64,000 nucleotides of DNA from Bacteroidota bacterium (GTDB lineage: Bacteria > Bacteroidota > Bacteroidia > B-17B0 > Aurantibacillaceae). The number at the start of each line of letters is the position of its first letter. Positions within the stretch are counted from its first letter, which is position 1. The position numbers were made by a program, and so were the translations under genes. The stretch lies in assembly GCA_020162035.1 (NCBI GenBank), contig JAIUNM010000012.1, forward strand, positions 1 through 64,000, in the 5' to 3' direction. The notes beneath the pieces are model-generated. The model searched no databases. It was not told the DNA's origin and saw only the letters and a list, made by a program, of their open reading frames with translations. This document shows, piece by piece, positions 54,029-63,114 of the stretch.

Positions 54029-54849
54029 TGAATTACTTTCCTACATATGTTTTTGCCCTTCAACAAGAGGCTAAGCCTTTTATTGAAACATTAAACGTAA
54101 AACAGATTTATCAACAAAAAAATATAAAATTATATAAATCTGATGAAGTTTTTGTTTTAATTACTGGTATAGGTTGCATGGCTTCAGCAACTGCAGTTGG
54201 TTGGTTTTTAGCTCAGTATAAAAATGTTATTTTATGGAACATAGGTTGTGCAGCATCAACTGCTAATGTTGGAAGTTGGCAAAGGGTTATTTGCGTAAAA
54301 CAAGATAATAATATTTTTTATCCAGAAATTGTATCTAAATCAAAACTAAAATTAAACACATTAAATACAGTTAATACTGTTATTAACAATAGCCAACTTA
54401 AACATTTTAATGATGAATTAGTTGATATGGAAGGAATTGGTTTTGCTACAGCTGCTTTAACTTTTATTAATTCAAATCAAATTCAATTATTAAAGTGGAT
54501 AAGCGATAATGGTAATATAAATTTTTATAAAGATAAAGCGTGGATAAATGCATATGTACAGAGAATTAATGAGGTTATTGAATTAATTAATCAAGAATCT
54601 AATTTAATTTCAAAGTATTTAAATGACATTAATATTAATACAAATGCATATATAGAAAAAGTAAATTTGAATTTGCAACTTTCTTTTACTCAAAAAGAAC
54701 AGCTCCATAAGGCTCTTGTTTATTATTTGAATTTAAATCATCAAGATAAATTAATTCATCTATTAAATGATTTTTTAACGCAATTAAATAATAAATTAAA
54801 CAATAAAAGTAACTTTAAAGATTTACTGAATAAACTTTATTGTGTATAA
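54028..54849 (+). CDS. Purine/uridine phosphorylase-like nucleosidase with C-terminal extension
   Basis: 273 residues from ATG 54028. The first ~180 residues match the nucleoside phosphorylase/MTAN fold: VFALQQEAKPF at the start, VLITGIGCMASATAVGW, NIGCAAST (ribose/phosphate loop), LVDMEGIGFATAA (the Met-Glu pair that binds the ribose 2'/3' hydroxyls) and the catalytic Asp in KWISDNGN. About 90 helical, Asn/Leu-rich residues follow with no recognised domain. It overlaps the radical SAM gene by 8 nt. The substrate nucleoside is unknown. Confidence 0.78.
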   Translation: MNYFPTYVFALQQEAKPFIETLNVKQIYQQKNIKLYKSDEVFVLITGIGCMASATAVGWFLAQYKNVILWNIGCAASTANVGSWQRVICVKQDNNIFYPEIVSKSKLKLNTLNTVNTVINNSQLKHFNDELVDMEGIGFATAALTFINSNQIQLLKWISDNGNINFYKDKAWINAYVQRINEVIELINQESNLISKYLNDININTNAYIEKVNLNLQLSFTQKEQLHKALVYYLNLNHQDKLIHLLNDFLTQLNNKLNNKSNFKDLLNKLYCV

Positions 54850-55831
54850 ACAGCTTATATATATTGAAAAAGAAATTGCAACACATTGCAATACCTTAAA
54901 AATTATTGAAAAATTTAAAGAATCAAACATTATTTATATTGATCATTATAAAGATGTATTTAATCAAAGTGGTTCTAATTGGCGTTTACAAAAAAAATCA
55001 CAAAAATTAATTTTAGCAAAACGTAAAGATAATTTTTATTATAAAGGCTCAAATATTACGCCAAATTTTGGTTATGATAATTTTTATTACAACACGCTTG
55101 CTTTAAATTGTGTATATGATTGTGATTATTGTTATTTACAAGGGTTATTTACATCTGCACACTTAGTTATATTTGTTAATAATGAAGATTTTATTGAAGA
55201 AACAAAAAAACTTATTTTAAATAAAACAGAAAAATTTTATTTTGCTTTATCTTACGATACCGATTTATTAGCCATTGAACATTGGTTTCCTTTTTGTAAA
55301 GAATGGATAAATTTTGCTAACGAAACAAAAAATTTATTTATTGAAATAAGAAGTAAAAGCGCAAATTATAAAGCATTAGAAAATTTAAAGCCAAACACTA
55401 ATGTTATTTTAGCATGGACGCTTTCGCCTTCAGAAATAATAAATCAATACGAACCACAAACACCAAACTTAAATCTTCGAGTTAATGCAATTAAGGTTTT
55501 AATAGAAAAAGGCTGGAGAGTTAGAGTTTGTATAGATCCTATTTTGAAAATTAAAAATTGGAATTTGCACTATGAAGATTTACTCGAAAAAATAAATTCA
55601 GAAATTGGTTTTGATAAATTAGATTCAGTTAGTTTGGGTGTATTTAGAATGAATAAAGTTTTTTTAAAAAGCATGCAAAGAAACAGAGAAGATACCGATA
55701 TTTTATATTATCCTTACACTTTAAACAACAGTAATTATTCTTATTCTGAAAATGAAAAAAATGAATTAATTAATTTTGTAACTGATAAAATAAAATATTT
55801 TAATGAAAATTTAACCATAGAAATTATTTAA
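54842..55831 (+). CDS. SPL-family radical SAM protein lacking the lyase cysteine
   Basis: 329 residues, GTG start. The [4Fe-4S] motif CX3CX2C is at C90, C94 and C97 (CVYDCDYCYLQG). The region is built like spore photoproduct lyase, including the segment SYDTDLLAIEH (137-147). In true lyases, as I recall the family, the equivalent reads SCTSD..GI.H with the hydrogen-donating Cys; here the position is Tyr138. It is therefore probably not a spore photoproduct lyase, as also expected in a non-spore-former. Linked to a nucleosidase and an SDR. Confidence 0.82.
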   Translation: MYKQLIYIEKEIATHCNTLKIIEKFKESNIIYIDHYKDVFNQSGSNWRLQKKSQKLILAKRKDNFYYKGSNITPNFGYDNFYYNTLALNCVYDCDYCYLQGLFTSAHLVIFVNNEDFIEETKKLILNKTEKFYFALSYDTDLLAIEHWFPFCKEWINFANETKNLFIEIRSKSANYKALENLKPNTNVILAWTLSPSEIINQYEPQTPNLNLRVNAIKVLIEKGWRVRVCIDPILKIKNWNLHYEDLLEKINSEIGFDKLDSVSLGVFRMNKVFLKSMQRNREDTDILYYPYTLNNSNYSYSENEKNELINFVTDKIKYFNENLTIEII

Positions 55832-55836
55832 TTACA

Positions 55837-56517
55837 ATGAATGTTTTAATTACTGGCCATAGTAAAGGAGTTGGGAAATCAATAACCGAATGTTTATTAG
55901 ATAAAGGTTTTTTTGTTACAGGAATTTCAAGAACCGAAATAAAAAATCACCAAAACCTAACTCAACATCAAATAGATTTAGGGAAGGAAACAGAAATAAT
56001 AAAAATTTGTAATATTTTACAAAAAAATAAATTTGACGTTTTAATATTAAATGCTGGATATAATTTTATTAAACCAGCAGAGAGTTATACTGTCGAAGAG
56101 ATTTTTAAAATTACTAATGTAAATTACACTTCTGGTGCTGTAATTTTGAGAACGTGTTTACCTAATTTACTAAAAGTTAAAGGGAAAATCATTGGCATTG
56201 GAAGTGTATCGGGTAAAGAAATTGCTAAATGGAATAATTACTATGGGTCGTCAAAAGCTGCATTTATACATCTTTTAAATAATTACTTTGAACAATACCG
56301 CAAACAAGGTTTAAAAGTTACAACTGTTATACCTGATATAATAAACTCCGATTTTTATAAACAACAAGAATTTGAGACGGGAATTGACCCAGAAACTTTT
56401 ATATCTGTTAAAGATATTTCGGATTTAGTAATAGAATTAGTTGAATCTAATAAATCTTATATTGTTAATGAAATAGTAATAAAACCACAACGTTTTGAAT
56501 TAAACAGAAAAAAATAA
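55837..56517 (+). CDS. Short-chain dehydrogenase/reductase (SDR)
   Basis: 226 residues. N-terminal TGHSKGVG (TGxxxGxG cofactor loop), LILNAGYN (NAG), and the catalytic YxxxK in NYYGSSKAAFIHL, with Ser in GIGSVSGKE. A classical NAD(P)-dependent SDR; substrate unknown. It follows the radical SAM gene by 5 nt and closes the Fic-to-SDR run. Confidence 0.88.
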   Translation: MNVLITGHSKGVGKSITECLLDKGFFVTGISRTEIKNHQNLTQHQIDLGKETEIIKICNILQKNKFDVLILNAGYNFIKPAESYTVEEIFKITNVNYTSGAVILRTCLPNLLKVKGKIIGIGSVSGKEIAKWNNYYGSSKAAFIHLLNNYFEQYRKQGLKVTTVIPDIINSDFYKQQEFETGIDPETFISVKDISDLVIELVESNKSYIVNEIVIKPQRFELNRKK

Positions 56518-56547
56518 ACGCAAAACATTATGGTTTTATATGTTTAT

Positions 56548-59349
56548 TTATTTTTTTTCGGGATTTAACACAAATTGTTTGTATTCATTATCGTTAAAAT
56601 AACGTTTTGCATAATTTTTAAAATCTTCACTTTTTAACGAATTTATCCAAGCTGTATATTCATTAATTTCTTTAATAGGCTCTGCTTGCCTATCGCTATG
56701 AATTATTAAATCTAACCAAAATTGATTTGTTTTAATTGCTGTTTCTCTTTCTTTAATAAATGTTTCTTTTATTTTTCCTAAATTTAAATCACTACATCCA
56801 TTTAATTTTACTTTATTTATTTCTTCTTTAACTGCATCAATTAACTTGTTTGTATTATCTGGTGCGCACGAAAAGCTACATGTGTATTTATATTTTCCTT
56901 TAGGAAAAGGTTCTGTTTGCGACCAAATTCCAACACCATAAACGCCACCTTTATCTTCGCGCAAGTTTTCTCTAAGTGTAATATTTAATAAGTTTCCTAA
57001 AGCTCTCATTTCAAAACGATTTTTACGGTTATATTCAAATTCGCCTGTCCACATTAATTGCACTGTACTTCTTGGATTATTTCCTTTTTCAACAATTTTA
57101 TTTAGTTTACCTTTTGGCGCAACAATTGAATTTGCAGTATATTTTTCATGTTTCATTTCATTTGAAATACCTCCAATATAAGATTCAATTAATGGTTTTA
57201 TACTATCTAAATTAAATGAACCAACAAAAACAAACGTAAAATCAGATGGGTCTTTAAATCGTTCTTTAAAAATTTGATGCGTTTTTAGCATATCAATTTT
57301 ATTAAGTTCATTTTCGTTAATAGATTTACCTCTAATATTATAACCACTCATAATATATTTAATAGAATCATGAAATACAGAGTTAGGATCATTGCTCATA
57401 TTTTGAATTAATCCTTTTCTTGAACTTATAAAACTTAAAAAACCTGCGCTGTCTTTTTTAGGCATAGTAAAACCTGCATAAACAAGTTCTAATAAAGTAA
57501 CAAAATCTTTTTTATTACTATTACCTGATACTTGTTCGGCATTATCAGCAACTTCAAAGTAAACATTAGCAGTTTTGCCATCTAAATATTTTTCAAGCGC
57601 AGTTGCATCAAATTTTCCAAAACCCATAGCACTTTGTATTAAATTACTATAATCAGCATCATAAAATTCTTTATCTTGGTATAAGTTGCTCCCGCCCCAA
57701 CTATGCGCTACCATTAATATTTCATCATCTTTAAAATTAGTTGGTTTTAATAAAATGCGCACACCATTTCCTAAAATCCATTCTGTTACACCTTCATCTA
57801 AACTCGTTGTTTTAGTAACTTTTTGTCCACGTGGTTTTTTAGTAACTAATGCTTCTGATATTACTTTATCCTCATAAGCTTTAATATCTTTGTTTTGCTC
57901 TGCTTTGTTAAACACATCTATTACTTCTTTTTCTGTTAGTATTTTATTTCCATCTTTGTCAGCCAGCATTAATACTGCAATAGCATTTTCTCCATTGTTA
58001 TTAATCCATTTTTTTGCTAAAGCATTAATTTCTTCAAGTGTGATTGTAGGCAAAAGTTCTTTAGTTAAATTATAATCAGCTTCTACGCCAGGACAAGCGT
58101 CGCCTTTTAAAAAATTTTGAACCAATTCATTTACTATTTCTTTTGATTCAGTATTGTTTTTTTCGTTAAAAGCATTTTGTGCGTCGTTTAGTATTTGTTT
58201 TTTCTTTCTTTCAAATTCTGTTTGTGTAAAACCAAATCTTTTTACTCTTTCGTTTTCAGTTACCACTGCGGTTATTGCATCTTCTGCCTTACCATTAGGA
58301 AACATTGCAAATGCAGAATACGCGCCTTTATTTCTAATAAATTCATTAAAACCTGCTCCAGCAAATAAAAATGGAGCGTTTGGTTTTTTTGACAATTCAG
58401 ATAAGCGAGCGCTTAACATACCATTGTATAAAGATTGTTTAATGCTTTCTCTATGGTCATTTACCGTTAAATACTCCGAAACCGGATGTAAATACATTAA
58501 TTGTAAAATGTTGTATGGAGATTCTTTATCGCTTGCAACAACTGCTCTAAACCCTTTTTGATCGGGTATTTGCCATTTTGTTAATGGTTTTGGGTTTTTA
58601 GATTTTGGAATTTTAGAAAATTGATCTTTTATTAATTTTTCTGTAGCATCAACGTCAACATCGCCAACAACTATTATGGCTTGCAAATCGGGTCTATACC
58701 AATCTTTATAATAATCTTTTAAATAATGTTGTTTACATGTTTTTAAAACTTCGGGCTTACCTATAGGTAATCTATTGGCATATCTAGAATCTTTAAACAT
58801 TGCTGGAAAAGTTGTTCGCATCATGCGCTCAAACGCTCCTTGCCCTAATCGCCATTCTTCTAAAACAACGCCTCTTTCTTTTTCTATTTCTAAACTATCA
58901 AAACTTAAATTAGCAGCCCAATCTTCTAAAATTAAAAACGCTTTATTAAAAATATCTTTTTTATCAGTTGGTATTTGTAGCATATAAACTGTTTCATCAA
59001 AACTAGTATATGCGTTTAAATCCGGACCAAATTTTGTTCCTATTCCTTCTAAATAATTTACTAAATCATTTTTTTTGAAATTTTTACTCCCATTAAACGC
59101 CATGTGTTCAACAAAATGAGCTAATCCTTGTTGTTCATCGGTTTCGTTAGTTGCACCAGAATTAACAGCTAAACGCAGCTCTGCTCTATTTTCTGGTTGT
59201 TCATTTTTCTTTATATAATAACGCATTCCGTTTTGCAAAGTGCCTGTTTTAACACTTGGGTCTAATACTAACAGTTTTGTATTATCTGTTTTTTGAGCAT
59301 AAACTACATTGCCTAAAATACAAGCAATAAAGAAATATTTTTTTAACAT
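56548..59349 (-). CDS. M16 family metallopeptidase (pitrilysin-like)
   Basis: 933 residues with a signal peptide (1-19). The inverted zinc motif HXXEH is at H78-E81-H82 (LAHFVEHMAFNGS), with a downstream ligand Glu in KERGVVLEEWR. A second, inactive M16 half covers about 500-933 (LGNGVRILLKPTNFKDDEI, MGYGKFDA). It is the fused M16A/M16B type found in the periplasm of Bacteroidota; it likely degrades peptides. Transcribed alone. Confidence 0.93.
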   Translation of the reverse strand: MLKKYFFIACILGNVVYAQKTDNTKLLVLDPSVKTGTLQNGMRYYIKKNEQPENRAELRLAVNSGATNETDEQQGLAHFVEHMAFNGSKNFKKNDLVNYLEGIGTKFGPDLNAYTSFDETVYMLQIPTDKKDIFNKAFLILEDWAANLSFDSLEIEKERGVVLEEWRLGQGAFERMMRTTFPAMFKDSRYANRLPIGKPEVLKTCKQHYLKDYYKDWYRPDLQAIIVVGDVDVDATEKLIKDQFSKIPKSKNPKPLTKWQIPDQKGFRAVVASDKESPYNILQLMYLHPVSEYLTVNDHRESIKQSLYNGMLSARLSELSKKPNAPFLFAGAGFNEFIRNKGAYSAFAMFPNGKAEDAITAVVTENERVKRFGFTQTEFERKKKQILNDAQNAFNEKNNTESKEIVNELVQNFLKGDACPGVEADYNLTKELLPTITLEEINALAKKWINNNGENAIAVLMLADKDGNKILTEKEVIDVFNKAEQNKDIKAYEDKVISEALVTKKPRGQKVTKTTSLDEGVTEWILGNGVRILLKPTNFKDDEILMVAHSWGGSNLYQDKEFYDADYSNLIQSAMGFGKFDATALEKYLDGKTANVYFEVADNAEQVSGNSNKKDFVTLLELVYAGFTMPKKDSAGFLSFISSRKGLIQNMSNDPNSVFHDSIKYIMSGYNIRGKSINENELNKIDMLKTHQIFKERFKDPSDFTFVFVGSFNLDSIKPLIESYIGGISNEMKHEKYTANSIVAPKGKLNKIVEKGNNPRSTVQLMWTGEFEYNRKNRFEMRALGNLLNITLRENLREDKGGVYGVGIWSQTEPFPKGKYKYTCSFSCAPDNTNKLIDAVKEEINKVKLNGCSDLNLGKIKETFIKERETAIKTNQFWLDLIIHSDRQAEPIKEINEYTAWINSLKSEDFKNYAKRYFNDNEYKQFVLNPEKK

Positions 59350-59432
59350 AAAATTAATTTTAGTAAGATTAAAAAATTTATTTATAATATATATAAAGGT
59401 AAATTTAATTATTAAATATTAATGTAAGCAAT

Positions 59433-59440
59433 TATCTTTG
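59433..59440 (+). promoter_or_regulatory. -7 promoter box of uvrC (leaderless geometry)
   Basis: TATCTTTG (exact TAnnTTTG), then TGTAA and the ATG at 59446. The 5-nt spacing implies that transcription starts at about the start codon. Confidence 0.5.
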
Positions 59441-59445
59441 TGTAA

Positions 59446-61251
59446 ATGATTGAATTTTATTCAGAGTTTATTCAAAGTATTTTAAAAACATTGCCTGATA
59501 CTCCAGGAGTTTACCAGTATTTTGACTCTGAAAATAATTTATTGTATGTAGGAAAAGCTAAAAACTTAAAAAAACGGGTAACTAGTTATTTTACTAAAGA
59601 ACACGATAATGGTAGGTTACGTTTAATGGTTAAAAAAATATCAAACATTAAAACCATTAAAGTAAATACCGAACTAGATGCATTATTATTAGAAAATAAT
59701 TTAATTAAAAGCTTAAAACCAAAGTACAATATAAATTTAAGAGATGATAAAACTTACCCTTGGATAATAATTAAAAACGAACCATTTAGTAGAGTTTTTT
59801 ATACAAGACAAAAAAGAAACGATTTAAATGAGTATTACGGGCCTTACGCAAATGTAAAAGTAATGCATAATGTGCTTGATGTTATAAGGCATAATTATAA
59901 ATTAAGAACATGTAATTTAGATTTAAGTGAAAGTAAAATAAAAAAAAATAATTACCGACCATGTTTAGAGTTCCATATTGGTAAATGCCTAGCCCCTTGT
60001 GTTGGTAAGCAATCTTTAAGTGAGTATAATTCTCAACTTTTTGAAGTGAGGAAAATAATTAAAGGAGATGTTGCATTAACTATAAAAGAGTTAAAAAATA
60101 AAATGCAAATTGCTGCAGATAATTTAGAATTTGAAATTGCTGAAGAGTATAAAAATAAAATAAATGCTTTAGATAATTTTCAAGCAAAATCTACAATAGT
60201 TCATCCGAGCATTAATAATACAGATGTTTTAAATATAATTAGCGATGAAAAAACGGGATATGTTACGTATTTTAAAATAATTAATGGAACAATTGTAAAC
60301 TCACAAACCATTGAATTAAGGAAAAGACTTGACGAAACTAATGAAGAATTATTACTTTTTGCAATTATTGAATTTAGAAATAGATTTAATAGCACATCTA
60401 AAGAAATTATTTTGCCTTTTGAACTTGAAACTAAATTAGAAAACATTAATTATTATGTGCCTAAAATTGGCGATAAAAAACATTTATTAGATTTATGTTA
60501 TAAAAATGCTTTGCTATACAAACAAGAAAAGGAAGCTCAACAAGCGATATTAGATCCTGAAAAAAACACTGAGCGAATAATGAATTTGATGATGAAGGAT
60601 TTACGCCTTAATGAACAACCAAGAAGAATTGAAGGATTTGATAACAGCAACATTCAAGGCAATTACGCTGTAAGCGCTATGCCTGTTTTTATTAATGGTA
60701 AACCAGACAAAAAAGAGTACCGTCATTTTAACATTAAAACTGTTGAGGGACCAAATGATTTTGCTTCGATGGAAGAAGTAATTTTTAGAAGATATAGTAG
60801 AGTTATTGATGAAGGTTTACCCATGCCTCAACTAATTGTAATTGATGGAGGTAAAGGACAATTAAGCGCAGCTTATGAAAGTTTAAAAAAACTAAATTTA
60901 ATTGGCAAAGTTGCAATAATTGGAATAGCTAAACGTTTAGAAGAAATATTTTTTCCGGGTGATCCAATTCCGCTTTATTTAGATAAACGTAGCGAAACAT
61001 TAAAAGTAATTCAACACATTAGAGATGAAGCTCACCGTTTTGGTATTACACATCACAGAAATAAACGTAGTAGAGAAACATTTAAAACAGAACTCAATTT
61101 AATTAAAGGGATAAGTGATAAAACGGCTGAAAAACTATTGCAACTATTTAAAAGTGTTAATGGTGTTAAAAATGCAAGTAAAGCAGAGTTAATTAATGCA
61201 ATTGGCAAATCTAAATCCGAATTAGTAGCTAATTATTTTAATAACCTTTAA
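59446..61251 (+). CDS. uvrC: Excinuclease ABC subunit C (UvrC)
   Basis: 601 residues. GIY-YIG nuclease domain (about 15-95, TPGVYQYFDSENNLLYVGKAK), Cys-rich region (CLEFHIGKCLAPCVGK), UVR motif (about 205-240), the RNase H-like C-terminal nuclease (VIDGGKGQLSAA with catalytic Asp, HRFGITHHRNKR) and a helix-hairpin-helix end (LIKGISDKTAEKLLQLF). Makes both incisions in nucleotide-excision repair. Probably leaderless. Confidence 0.97.
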   Translation: MIEFYSEFIQSILKTLPDTPGVYQYFDSENNLLYVGKAKNLKKRVTSYFTKEHDNGRLRLMVKKISNIKTIKVNTELDALLLENNLIKSLKPKYNINLRDDKTYPWIIIKNEPFSRVFYTRQKRNDLNEYYGPYANVKVMHNVLDVIRHNYKLRTCNLDLSESKIKKNNYRPCLEFHIGKCLAPCVGKQSLSEYNSQLFEVRKIIKGDVALTIKELKNKMQIAADNLEFEIAEEYKNKINALDNFQAKSTIVHPSINNTDVLNIISDEKTGYVTYFKIINGTIVNSQTIELRKRLDETNEELLLFAIIEFRNRFNSTSKEIILPFELETKLENINYYVPKIGDKKHLLDLCYKNALLYKQEKEAQQAILDPEKNTERIMNLMMKDLRLNEQPRRIEGFDNSNIQGNYAVSAMPVFINGKPDKKEYRHFNIKTVEGPNDFASMEEVIFRRYSRVIDEGLPMPQLIVIDGGKGQLSAAYESLKKLNLIGKVAIIGIAKRLEEIFFPGDPIPLYLDKRSETLKVIQHIRDEAHRFGITHHRNKRSRETFKTELNLIKGISDKTAEKLLQLFKSVNGVKNASKAELINAIGKSKSELVANYFNNL

Positions 61252-61322
61252 TTCTAAATGGATTAAGTTGTTAATTTAATTACTTTGTTTATTTTATATA
61301 TTAGGATTGCTTATTTTTGAAT

Positions 61323-63110
61323 ATGATGAATTTAAAATTCAAATATTTAATTTTTCTAAATTTATTTTGTTTAGTTAGTTATTCTCAACAAAATAATTTT
61401 AAGTCTATTCTGCAAGAACAACACGAATATTACAATAAATATCAAAATTTCAATGAACAACAATTTGATTCATTAAATCAACTAAATAATAGTTTTAATA
61501 AAACAGCATCTGTAAATCAATCAACATGCACATTAAATAAAAAAGTGTTAGGCTGGCATCCCTATTGGAATGGTACAACCTACACAAATTACCAATGGAA
61601 TTTATTAAGTGATTTGGTTTATTTTAATTACGAAGTTAGTCCAACTACAGGAAACAACACAAACAGTTCCTTTGCGTGGAGCACCGCAAGCGTTGTTACA
61701 GTTGCTAAGGCTAATGGTACAAAAGTTCACATTTGCGCAACATTATTTTCTGGGCATAGTACTTTCTGGGCAAGTTCAACAGCTCAAACAACTTTTATAA
61801 ATAATATTGTAAGTTTATTAAACACACGACAAGGGCATGGTGTAAATATAGATTTTGAAGGAATGGGAAGTAGTGATAACGCTCCATTTGTTACATTTAT
61901 TACCAATTTAAATAATGCTTTAAATGCTGCAAATCCTAGTTACGAATTATCAATATGTTTATATGCGGTTGATTGGAGTAACACGTTTAACATGCCCGCT
62001 TTAAGCGCACAAGTAAATTATTTTACAATTATGGGTTACGATTATTATTATGGTGGCAGCGCACAAGCAGGACCAACTGCACCTTTATACAATTACCAAA
62101 CTAGTTATAATTATACTTTAGGAAAATCAATTACCTATTATATTAAACAAGGTGCACCAGCAAATAAATTACTAATGGGTTTACCGTATTATGGAAGAGA
62201 GTGGGAGGTAACTCAAAATTCTACATTACCTGCTGCAACTACAGGCTCATTTAATGCCAGCAGAACATTATTAGCAATTAGTACTGGAAGTAATTATACT
62301 ACAGCTAATAAATATTGGGAAGGAAATTGTTATAGCCCATATTATAAATTTACAACCGGTGGTAGTTTAAGACAATGTTGGGTTGATGATGTTTATAGTA
62401 TGGATAGAAAACTTAAAATGGTAAACCAACGCGAGTTGGGTGGAATTGCAATATGGGCATTAGGTTATGATAATGGATTAACCTCGTATTGGAATTTAAT
62501 AAAAGATAATTTTAGCAATTGCGAATTAATTACTTGCAACGATAGTATTTTTGATATGGGTGGCCCTGCCAGAAATTATTACGATAATGAAAAATATAAA
62601 TACATGTTAACTGTGCCTACTGGGAGTTTAGCACAATTACAATTTAAAAGTTTTGGTACAGAGTTAAATTACGATTCGTTATGGTTATATAACGGTGCAA
62701 GCACATCAACAACTGCATTAATTGGCGTTTACACCGGAACGGTTTCGCCCGGCATTAAAGTATCCACATCAAATAGTATAACTGTTCGGTTTAAAAGTGA
62801 TGGAGCAACTAACTCATTTGGATTTAAAGCTATTAAGAGTTGTGTTACACCTACAATAGCAACTAACATTAAAGAAAGTTATGAAATAAATAGTACAGTT
62901 TATCCTAACCCAACTTCAAATAAAATTGTTGTAAAAAATGGTTATATTGTTTCTGTTAAAGATATTACCGGAAAATTAATTTATCTAAACAAACAAAACG
63001 AAAACAAAATTAGTTTTGATTTTACTGGACTTAATTTTGGCATGTATATTATTGAGATATTTACAACAAAAAATAATATAGAAGTAAAAAAAGTATTTTA
63101 CTCAAATTAA
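61323..63110 (+). CDS. Secreted GH18 (chitinase-like) protein with CUB domain and T9SS tail
   Basis: 595 residues with a signal peptide (about 1-22, LVSYSQ). A glycoside hydrolase family 18 barrel (about 75-395): VLGWHPYWNG start, GVNIDFEGMG (D-x-E with the catalytic Glu), FTIMGYDYYYGG, and LPYYGREWEVT. The first Asp of the DxxDxDxE motif is replaced (HGVNIDFE), which is seen in some active members. A CUB-like domain (about 400-510) and a T9SS type A tail (VYPNPTSNKIVV, DITGKLIYL, LNFGMYIIEI) follow. Probably degrades chitin-like or peptidoglycan-like polymers outside the cell. The frame extends to a TTG at 61317. Confidence 0.9.
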   Translation: MMNLKFKYLIFLNLFCLVSYSQQNNFKSILQEQHEYYNKYQNFNEQQFDSLNQLNNSFNKTASVNQSTCTLNKKVLGWHPYWNGTTYTNYQWNLLSDLVYFNYEVSPTTGNNTNSSFAWSTASVVTVAKANGTKVHICATLFSGHSTFWASSTAQTTFINNIVSLLNTRQGHGVNIDFEGMGSSDNAPFVTFITNLNNALNAANPSYELSICLYAVDWSNTFNMPALSAQVNYFTIMGYDYYYGGSAQAGPTAPLYNYQTSYNYTLGKSITYYIKQGAPANKLLMGLPYYGREWEVTQNSTLPAATTGSFNASRTLLAISTGSNYTTANKYWEGNCYSPYYKFTTGGSLRQCWVDDVYSMDRKLKMVNQRELGGIAIWALGYDNGLTSYWNLIKDNFSNCELITCNDSIFDMGGPARNYYDNEKYKYMLTVPTGSLAQLQFKSFGTELNYDSLWLYNGASTSTTALIGVYTGTVSPGIKVSTSNSITVRFKSDGATNSFGFKAIKSCVTPTIATNIKESYEINSTVYPNPTSNKIVVKNGYIVSVKDITGKLIYLNKQNENKISFDFTGLNFGMYIIEIFTTKNNIEVKKVFYSN

Positions 63111-63114
63111 TGTG

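Noticed and set aside
54842..55831. Calling the radical SAM protein a true spore photoproduct lyase (splB)
   Set aside because: The hydrogen-donor Cys position is Tyr138 and the organism shows no sign of sporulation.
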